From Occallatibacter sp. (GTDB lineage Bacteria; Acidobacteriota; Terriglobia; Terriglobales; Acidobacteriaceae), in the NCBI GenBank assembly GCA_031296215.1, contig JARLGE010000230.1:1-33105 (forward strand): a stretch of 33,105 nt of DNA, in the 5' to 3' direction. This document shows, in pieces, positions 26,490-33,105 of the stretch (position 1 is the first letter of the stretch; every line of letters starts with the position of its first letter). The position numbers and the translations under genes are program-made. The notes beneath the pieces were generated by a model. That model was not told the DNA's origin and did no database searches. It worked only from the letters and a program-made list of their open reading frames with translations.

Positions 26490-27842
26490 ATGGCAACGAA
26501 TACAGTAACCAATTGGTTTGGCAATATCGTCTCGCATCCCAGCGTGATCGTGGAGGCAAACTCTGTTGACGACATCGTCGCGGTCCTGAAGGACCCGGTG
26601 AAGTATCCTTCGCCGGTCCGCGCTGTCGGATCGAATCACTCAACAGCTCCTTGCGGGGTTGCCGACGGCGGCACATTGATTCAGATGAAAATGAATCAAA
26701 TCCTGAGCATTACCCCGACGAGCCTAACTGTTCAGGCGGATGCCGTACATATCGACATGGCGAAGGCGCTTCAAGCGCAGAACCTGCAGTTTTACGTGAA
26801 CACGGAGATCGGCAGTCTCTCCGCGGGCAGCGCAGCGTGCGCGGGGACCAAGGATGCCTCCTTCTCCGGCGAATACGGGCAAGTTGGCTCCTATGTCACA
26901 GGCGTCAAAATGGTCCTTCCGAGCGGCGACCTCCTTGAAGTCACCGAAGATGCCCAACCGGATCTGATGCAGAAGATCAGGTCCAGCTACGGTCTCTTTG
27001 GAATCATCTACGAGGTCACATATTCCATTCGTCCCTTGACCCCGATGCACGTGCACCACACTACCTACAGTCTCGAAGACTTCATCTCGGCTCTTCCCGA
27101 TATGAAGGCCCTGAATTACTCGATGATGTACTACATGTTTCCGTTCGAAAACAAAATTACCGTCGAGTTTCGCAAATACAATCCTGGCGCGACCGGCGAC
27201 CCGAACCGCGCTGCCTGGGCATTGAGAAACTACATCTGGGGCACATCCGGCCCAAAGTTCGGGCACGATACCGAACAGAACATCTCCATCCCGTCCATCC
27301 GCTATGCAATCATCGACGCTTTCAACGCTGGATGGCGCCTGCAGTTGGAGACCATTGTTTCGAGCGACTACACTTTGGCCCCCGACCAGATCATCCAATA
27401 TCCACCGGTCTCCAACGACAGCCGATACACGTTCAGCCTCTTTGCATTTCCAGAGGATGAATTTCCTGCCGCGGTCACCAGTTTCTACAAATTCTGCAAC
27501 GATTACTACACCCAGAATGGATACCGTTCCAACCTGCTCTACGTCGGTTATCGGATCGTGCAGGACCAAAAGGCGCTGCTCTCCTATTCCTACGATGGGA
27601 CGGTGATGACGCTTGATCCGGTCTCCACCGCGAACCCCGGATGGGAAGACTTTCTGACCGCGTACAACCAGTTCTGCGTAAACCTTAACGGGAAGCCCTT
27701 GTTGAATCAGACTCCGGGCCTGACTTCCGCAATTCTGCAAGGGGCGTATGGAGACCGGTTGAAAGCCATTGCGGATACGCGCAAGCTGTACGATCCGCAG
27801 GACCGGTTGCTGAACGACTACTTCCGTCAACTGCTTTCGTAA
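26490..27842 (+). CDS. FAD-linked oxidase (VAO / aldonolactone-oxidase-like)
   Basis: 450 aa. The FAD_binding_4 domain is at about 15-185: the PP-loop RAVGSNHSTAPCG places H50 where aldonolactone oxidases carry their covalent FAD-histidine, and IGSLSAGSAACAGTKDASF and YGLFGIIYEVTYSIRPL follow as in that family. The C-terminal part ends LYDPQDRLLNDYFRQLL, close to the usual ending of ALO-type proteins, but I do not see their HWxK active-site motif. The substrate may therefore be something other than an aldonolactone. There is no signal peptide, so it should be cytosolic. GGAGGAAAG lies directly before the ATG. It starts 118 bp after the peroxidase in the same direction and is probably co-transcribed. 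Confidence 0.88.
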   Translation: MATNTVTNWFGNIVSHPSVIVEANSVDDIVAVLKDPVKYPSPVRAVGSNHSTAPCGVADGGTLIQMKMNQILSITPTSLTVQADAVHIDMAKALQAQNLQFYVNTEIGSLSAGSAACAGTKDASFSGEYGQVGSYVTGVKMVLPSGDLLEVTEDAQPDLMQKIRSSYGLFGIIYEVTYSIRPLTPMHVHHTTYSLEDFISALPDMKALNYSMMYYMFPFENKITVEFRKYNPGATGDPNRAAWALRNYIWGTSGPKFGHDTEQNISIPSIRYAIIDAFNAGWRLQLETIVSSDYTLAPDQIIQYPPVSNDSRYTFSLFAFPEDEFPAAVTSFYKFCNDYYTQNGYRSNLLYVGYRIVQDQKALLSYSYDGTVMTLDPVSTANPGWEDFLTAYNQFCVNLNGKPLLNQTPGLTSAILQGAYGDRLKAIADTRKLYDPQDRLLNDYFRQLLS

Positions 27843-28069
27843 CTGGGCCTCTTGGATTCGCAACGCCAGAGCCGAAGCATCTGGTCCAGCCGCGGAAACC
27901 GGTAGCATTCTCCGCCAAAGAGACGGCATGCCGGATTTGGCCCGGCAATATCCAAGACTGGCTGGGCTGGAACGCAAAGTTCGTTTGAGAGAAAGACGCT
28001 TTTCGCAACACGGAAGGCAATAGCTGCTTGGATTTCGAAGTGCCTGAATTTGACCAGGTCGGAGACAAG

Positions 28070-31000
28070 ATGAGCAAGCGGCCGGACATGGAAGAGGCGG
28101 AGTCTGCTAATCGGCGGTATTGTGCGCGCCTGGTCGAGGTTGCGTTTCCTTCCCGGGTTTGGATCGGAGGAATTGCGTGCACGATGGCGGAGCTGCTCGC
28201 GGCGCTTTCAAGCGATCCCAACTTCAAGCGGCGGGTAGCGAAGAAGTTCGGAAGCGACCCGGACCAATCCACAGACGGGGAACTGATCGAGAAAGCTTTC
28301 CCGGCAGCGGTGGAGTTTGAAGGACAACGATACGAACGCAATGAGCTGTTTGACGCGCTGCTGACGTCGCCTGAGAAGCGAACAAGTCTGGCGGAGAAAT
28401 ATCACTACACGTCGGACGAATTGTATTGGGAGCGCCTCGTTGAGATTGCGTTTCAGAAGGGAAAAGCTCATGAGAGCGTGCGGGTCGGCTTAAAGAGGTA
28501 CAAGCATGAAGATGCGCTGCGCAGGGCGCTTCAGGTGGGGAGTGAGACCTTTCGGGAGCAGGTCGGAGAGGCATGCGGATATCCGCGCAGTGCATGGTGG
28601 CTGGAGTTGTACTGCAAGAGGCTGTTGGAGGTCGCCTTCCCCGCGGCTGTCGAAATTGAAGGCCGGTCCTTTCACAAGGACGAACTCCGTAAGGCGCTGG
28701 AGAATGACGGGGATTTCCTTCAGCGGGTCGCGAGCAGGCATTCGGGTGATAGGGAGTTATCGAATATCGAGGAGTTGATTGAGAGGGTTTTTCCCACCTG
28801 TTTGGAAATGGGGGATAGGCGCTATTCGAAGGAGGACTTGCACGCGAGTCTGCAAGCAAATCCAAAACTGCAGCAGCGGTTAGCGGCTAGCACTTACTTT
28901 TCGCCAAGCAAATGGCTCGTGGAGCAAGAGATGTTCGCCAGCAGTGTATGGAACGGCGACCCTGCTGCCGGAGACATCTACAAGATTGCGGCGGACAGAG
29001 AGTTGACCGGCGTTTGCTTCTCCGGCGGCGGGATACGGAGTGCCACGTTCAATCTCGGAGTGCTGCAGGGAATCGCGCAACTGGGCCTGCTGCCGCACAT
29101 TGACTATCTCTCCTCGGTCTCCGGAGGCGGATATATTCACGAGTTTCTTGCCGGGTGGATCCTGCAGAATGGCGGCAAATCGAAGGTCATCGAGGAACTG
29201 ATCCCCCAGGCGGAGCCGGGCTGCTTGCCACGGGCGCCGGAACCGATCGAATGGTTGAAGAGATATTCGAGCTATCTGACGCCGGCGCGGGGAATCTTCT
29301 CCACCGACACCTGGACTGCGGTGGCGATCTGGCTCCGAAATACAATACTGAATCAGATACCCATCCTGACCGCATTTGCTTGCGGTCTCTTTCTTATCCA
29401 TTTGCTGATACCGCGGCCGATTGAAGGTTGGCGCTATGGATACTGGCATGGAAGGGTCATGGGGCCGCGCGGGTGGGTTATCTCCGGCGTCGTGCTTGCG
29501 CTCTACGCCGTTGTCTCAGTCTTCATCCTGTGCAGAAATCTTTACCTGCAAGAGCGCAGGGCAGCAATGGATGAGGGCTCGGTGAATGTTCTTCTTACCA
29601 ACGGAGGAGTGGTGGCCTGGATCATTCTTCCTTGGATGGCTTGTTCGGTGTGGTTGAGCTACTGGGTGCAGATGCCTTCGGCCCATCTGGCCTGCCCATT
29701 CTGGTTGCCGATCGCCTTTTTGGCTCTGCTTACATTGGCCACGGCAGAGGGCGTAATCTTTGCCGGCGGAGCGCAAAAGGCGTACATGAGCCTGAACCCG
29801 GAGGCTGTTTGGTTCCGCAAGGGATGGGCCTGCACCGGCTTTGCTCTGTGCGGGCTGATAGCGACGGTGGTTGCGGTGGCGTTTGGCTGGGTGGGAATGG
29901 AAGCTACGAGATGGAGCGCATCGGCGCTTGGCAAATGGGCGCATGCGACGCTCGGCGCGCGGAACGGCGTCGCTGCCCTCATCATCGATGCCTGGCGGAT
30001 TCGTCTGGTCATGCTTCCCGGCCTGCTGCTCAGCGTGCCCTACGTGGCAATTGAAATGACAGTCGGCTTGCTAGGCCGCGATTACTGGGTCATGCGCCGC
30101 GAATGGCTGTCGCGATTGCGAGCGTGGTCGATGCTGTACGCCCTGCTATGGGCCGGCGTGCTTAGCCTGGTTTTCCTGGGACCCTATGTCGGGTATTACA
30201 TCCAATACAAGGGTCTGGCCTGGATGTGGTCGGCCTTCATCGCATTTGTTGCATCGCATGGTGCAACCATGTTTGCGGGGTGGAGCGGCAACGCGGATGG
30301 GAAGCAGACGCAAAGCGGGTTCCTGGGCCTCAAGCCGCTGGATCTGCTGGCGCTGGTAGCCGCGCCAATCGCCATCGTGAGCCTGCTTTTGCTTCTTTCG
30401 TTTGCTACGTCGGTTGCAGTGGACAGGACCGCACAGGTTGTGCGCGTTCAGGTTTGCGCTGGCGCACCCCTATCCAGCCTTCCCTGCCGCCTCGATCGAT
30501 TGGCGGCCGGCATCCCGACTCCGAGAGAGTTCATCGCGGCGGACAGCCTGTGCCTGCTCTCCATGTTGAGCGTGGCGTTGCTGCTGGGATGGCGGGTGGA
30601 CGTCAATGAGTTTTCCATGCACACGTTTTACAAGAGCCGGCTATCCCGATGTTATCTGGGGGCGACAGTGCCGGGAGCACGGCAGGCCGATCCGTTTACA
30701 GGCTTTGACGACCGAAGCCGCGTGAAGACCGCCGCAGGTCAAATGCGGGAGCACCCACCGCTTGTTCGGGATTTGCTGCCATTGGGATACCGAACGGCGA
30801 GGGGTCGCGAGGGCCAATATGACGGGCCGTTTCCAATCTTCTGCACCACGCTGAATCTGACCACCGGAGGGGACCTGGCGACTCAAGAGCGCAAGGGAAC
30901 CAGCTTCGCATTCACGCCGCTGCTTTCTGGATACAGCGTTCCATGGACTGATGGACAGCCGAACAACCAGGTGAACTACAACGGCTTTGTGCCGACCGAT

Positions 31001-32317
31001 GAATATGCTTACCGGAATGGCGGCGTCCATCTGGATTCGGCTGTTGCCATTTCCGGCGCGGCGTTAAATCCCAACCAGGGGTACAACAGCAATCCCGCGC
31101 TCGCGTTTCTGATGACCTTTTTCAATGTCCGGCTCGGCTGGTGGATATCGAATACCCGAAGGATAGATACATGGCCCGCGGCGACTGGCCGCTCCACCCC
31201 GCGGTTTGCCCTCGTCCACCTCTTCAAAGAACTGTTTGGGAAGGTGGGTGACGGAGCCAAGTATCTGAACCTGAGCGATGGCGGTCACTTTGAGAATATG
31301 GGGCTCTATGAGCTTGTGCGCCGGCGCTGTAGGTACATCGTCGTTTGCGACGCGGAAGCCGATCCGGAGATGAAATTTGAGGGGATGGGCGCGGCGATCA
31401 CCAAGTGTAGAGCGGATTTTGGAGCTGAGATCGACCTTGATTTGCGGCCGCTACGGAGACAGGTGGAAACCAATTACAGTAAAGCACATTGCGTGGTGGG
31501 AACCATCAGATATCCTCCCCCGAAAGGACAAGGGGCTCCTGCAAAAGTGGCGACGGCGTGTAACTGCATGGCCGGCGAGGGCGGCGATGATTGCGCCGGT
31601 GTGATCGTGTACATGAAGACGTCGCTGGTGGGAGATGAGCCCGCAGATCTGTTGACACACCAGTTGAAGTGCGCGGCTTTTCCGCAGGATTCAACGGCCA
31701 ACCAGTGGTTTACCGAGACATTGTTTGAGGCTTATCGAAGGCTGGGACACCATATAGCGATGACCACCATCCGGCCCGCGCTTTCTCCTCTCGAGACGCG
31801 CGTGAACGGCCCGCGGGATGTGCCGCAACTATTCGATCGAATGTACTCGATCTGGTATCCACGGACACCGGAGATGGAGAAGTATCTCGGCGATCATCTC
31901 AGTCAATACGCCGGGATTCTGGAGGAGTTGCGAGAGCGCAAGGAACTGGTCGGCCTCGAGGAAAGACTGAACGACTCGAAGAGAACAGATGTCCTTCCGG
32001 CGCGGAACAGGCCGGCCATCGATTCTGGACCTGCCAACCTTCCGTTTGTGAGCTGGAGTGCGCCGCTCGATCCCGCGGGAAGTGACATGTATGCGACCCA
32101 ATTCGCTGCCTCGCTTCTTGACTTCATGTACACCGTTTACACAAACTTGCAGCTCGCATTCCCCGATAACAGGGTCTCACCGCACGCGGAGTGGTGGATA
32201 TGCATGTTCCGGCGATGGTGCCGCGTGAACCTGTTGCAGGACACCTGGACGGCGCGCCAGGTTATGTTCTCTGAGGAATTCAGGTTGTTTGCGATTCGGG
32301 AGCTAGGTTTGCCGTAG
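28070..32317 (+). CDS. Large membrane patatin-like phospholipase with N-terminal repeats
   Basis: 1415 aa from the ATG at 28070 (GGAG 7 nt upstream). A TTG at 28028 would add 14 residues and has no such site. Residues 21-272 hold five repeats of about 40 residues starting at 21, 72, 123, 185 and 236 (pattern LxExAFPxxVExxGxxYxxxEL). The patatin part begins with the oxyanion motif SGGGIRSA (G319-G321, R323), and the nucleophile is S351 in SSVSGGGYIHEF. The catalytic Asp is D1070 in LSDGGHFENMGLYEL. Between Ser and Asp lie about ten hydrophobic segments (roughly 395-880), so the catalytic domain is interrupted by a membrane domain. It should hydrolyse lipid acyl esters at the membrane. It reads in the same direction as the FAD oxidase, 227 bp downstream of it. 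Confidence 0.9.
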   Translation: MSKRPDMEEAESANRRYCARLVEVAFPSRVWIGGIACTMAELLAALSSDPNFKRRVAKKFGSDPDQSTDGELIEKAFPAAVEFEGQRYERNELFDALLTSPEKRTSLAEKYHYTSDELYWERLVEIAFQKGKAHESVRVGLKRYKHEDALRRALQVGSETFREQVGEACGYPRSAWWLELYCKRLLEVAFPAAVEIEGRSFHKDELRKALENDGDFLQRVASRHSGDRELSNIEELIERVFPTCLEMGDRRYSKEDLHASLQANPKLQQRLAASTYFSPSKWLVEQEMFASSVWNGDPAAGDIYKIAADRELTGVCFSGGGIRSATFNLGVLQGIAQLGLLPHIDYLSSVSGGGYIHEFLAGWILQNGGKSKVIEELIPQAEPGCLPRAPEPIEWLKRYSSYLTPARGIFSTDTWTAVAIWLRNTILNQIPILTAFACGLFLIHLLIPRPIEGWRYGYWHGRVMGPRGWVISGVVLALYAVVSVFILCRNLYLQERRAAMDEGSVNVLLTNGGVVAWIILPWMACSVWLSYWVQMPSAHLACPFWLPIAFLALLTLATAEGVIFAGGAQKAYMSLNPEAVWFRKGWACTGFALCGLIATVVAVAFGWVGMEATRWSASALGKWAHATLGARNGVAALIIDAWRIRLVMLPGLLLSVPYVAIEMTVGLLGRDYWVMRREWLSRLRAWSMLYALLWAGVLSLVFLGPYVGYYIQYKGLAWMWSAFIAFVASHGATMFAGWSGNADGKQTQSGFLGLKPLDLLALVAAPIAIVSLLLLLSFATSVAVDRTAQVVRVQVCAGAPLSSLPCRLDRLAAGIPTPREFIAADSLCLLSMLSVALLLGWRVDVNEFSMHTFYKSRLSRCYLGATVPGARQADPFTGFDDRSRVKTAAGQMREHPPLVRDLLPLGYRTARGREGQYDGPFPIFCTTLNLTTGGDLATQERKGTSFAFTPLLSGYSVPWTDGQPNNQVNYNGFVPTDEYAYRNGGVHLDSAVAISGAALNPNQGYNSNPALAFLMTFFNVRLGWWISNTRRIDTWPAATGRSTPRFALVHLFKELFGKVGDGAKYLNLSDGGHFENMGLYELVRRRCRYIVVCDAEADPEMKFEGMGAAITKCRADFGAEIDLDLRPLRRQVETNYSKAHCVVGTIRYPPPKGQGAPAKVATACNCMAGEGGDDCAGVIVYMKTSLVGDEPADLLTHQLKCAAFPQDSTANQWFTETLFEAYRRLGHHIAMTTIRPALSPLETRVNGPRDVPQLFDRMYSIWYPRTPEMEKYLGDHLSQYAGILEELRERKELVGLEERLNDSKRTDVLPARNRPAIDSGPANLPFVSWSAPLDPAGSDMYATQFAASLLDFMYTVYTNLQLAFPDNRVSPHAEWWICMFRRWCRVNLLQDTWTARQVMFSEEFRLFAIRELGLP

Positions 32318-32398
32318 GGTGCTTGACGGGCGAAACCTGCTGGCGGGAAGGTCCGCCAATTCGGAATTCCGGGGAAACACGATGGGCGCCATAGCCTC

Positions 32399-32419
32399 GC
32401 CGGGCTAGAAAGCCCCGGC
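32399..32419. terminator. Hairpin downstream of the patatin gene
   Basis: GCCGGGCT pairs with AGCCCCGGC (one bulged C) around an AGAA loop, about 80 bp after the patatin stop. No T-run follows, so termination is uncertain. Confidence 0.3.
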
Positions 32420-32486
32420 CGTGTCTTGAAGGCGAAGGCTGCGATTCACAACTCAGCTCGCAGCGAGGGAACATCACTATATTCAC

Positions 32487-33105
32487 CTCGGTTGCCCGGC
32501 GGCATCCTTTCTCGCTCTCATCGGCGCCTCTGGCAGCGGCAAATCGTCGCTCATTCGGCCTCGACCTGATTCAGGCGGTCAAGCTGGTCCGTCTCCAGAA
32601 GGGCGACAACCTGCTCATCGTCGTTGACCAGCTCGAAGAGCCCTTTCGCTTCGAGAAGGCCGCCAACACCGTTCGCCAGGAGGATGACGCCGTCGCCTTC
32701 GTGAAGCTGCTGCTCGAAGCCACCGCCTAAACCGAGTTCGCGATCTACGTCGTTGTCGCCATCCGCTCGAACTTTATCGGTGACTGACCGCGCCGACGCG
32801 GAGCTCAAGCCGGTCGACTCGGATGAACAGGCTGCTTCATTGAAGAGGCTCTCACTGCGCTTCAGAGCGCAGATGAAGGCCAGCTTGGCAGCTCATGTCC
32901 AACGCGGCCCACGGTTATCTCTTCCAGGGCCATCTCGATCAGGCGCTCGCCATCTACCGCCGCAACGCTGCCATGCCGGAGAGGCCGGGCCGAACCAGAA
33001 CCTTTCACGAGGCCGTGGAGGAAGACTTCACCTTATTTCGCAAGGAACAATACCCCGGCCTAAACTTGGCCCTGGTCCAGCAGGCGGAGGACAAACTCGA
33101 CGGCG
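32487..33105 (+). pseudogene. Decayed nSTAND-type NTPase / TPR gene remnant
   Basis: Three separate pieces of one protein family appear in order. First, a Walker A P-loop, FLALIGASGSGKSSLIR (about 32508-32558). After a frame change comes a Walker B-like region, DNLLIVVDQLEEPFRFEKAA, then FVKLLLEATA, a stop (TAA at 32728-32730) and TEFAIYVVVAIRSNFIGD, with another stop. From about 32895, in another frame, there is a C-terminal TPR-like tail, NAAHGYLFQGHLDQALAIYR and FHEAVEEDFTLFRKEQYPG. In intact nSTAND proteins about 100 residues separate Walker A and Walker B; here they are almost fused, so deletions as well as frameshifts have occurred. No start codon or intact frame remains. It runs off the right edge. 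Confidence 0.75.

Noticed and set aside
26724-27977. 417-codon minus-strand frame over the FAD oxidase
   Set aside because: Antisense to a gene with clear FAD-binding motifs and a strong ribosome site.

Overview
The window looks like a high-GC acidobacterial chromosome, most likely Acidobacteriota of the Terriglobia type. I infer this from protein style: a giant FG-GAP/NHL protein with Ig-like spacers and a Cys/poly-Gly tail, a TTG-started YidC beginning MAEIRNPN, and the overall gene mix. I ran no database search. The layout falls into a conserved core (1 to about 18.5 kb) and an accessory-looking part (about 18.5 to 33.1 kb), with a tRNA-Pro(CGG) gene at the junction.

Core. (1) The 3' part of a giant surface or secreted repeat protein (2-6790). 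It holds four predicted beta-propellers with 7, 7, 6 and 6 blades, separated by Ig-like and chitobiase-C-terminal-like spacers. (2) A leftward replication-origin-type block: yidC, yidD, rnpA and rpmH. rpmH is short (51 aa). It is divergent from dnaA, and the 586-bp gap between them carries plausible promoters but no convincing DnaA-box cluster. dnaN does not follow dnaA. (3) A leftward acyltransferase-3 membrane protein, a TrpB2-type tryptophan synthase beta chain and a DinB/DUF1572 protein. (4) A rightward pair: a Tat-exported M24 metallopeptidase and a GT87-like polytopic glycosyltransferase.

Accessory part. After the tRNA come about 650 bp with no supportable gene, then a two-gene leftward operon (helical lipoprotein plus a 114-aa helical protein). 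This is divergent from a DUF2235 (Tle1-like) alpha/beta hydrolase. A 142-bp MITE-like element with 18-bp terminal inverted repeats and a CTAA target duplication sits exactly at the hydrolase stop codon. There follows an unrecognised 312-aa protein, a possible promoter plus terminator (small RNA or attenuator), and three rightward genes. These are an exported haem peroxidase with the Tyr-x-x-His pair of fatty-acid dioxygenases/cyclooxygenases, a VAO-type FAD oxidase, and a 1415-aa membrane patatin. The patatin has five 51-residue N-terminal repeats, and about ten membrane segments lie between its catalytic Ser and Asp. The window ends in a decayed nSTAND-type NTPase/TPR gene.

The most interesting hypothesis is that the second half encodes a lipid-oxidation (oxylipin-like) locus: two lipase-type enzymes, a dioxygenase-type haem peroxidase and an FAD oxidase. 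The co-location is seen; the pathway is inference. Predicted compartments differ between members, which weakens a simple linear pathway.
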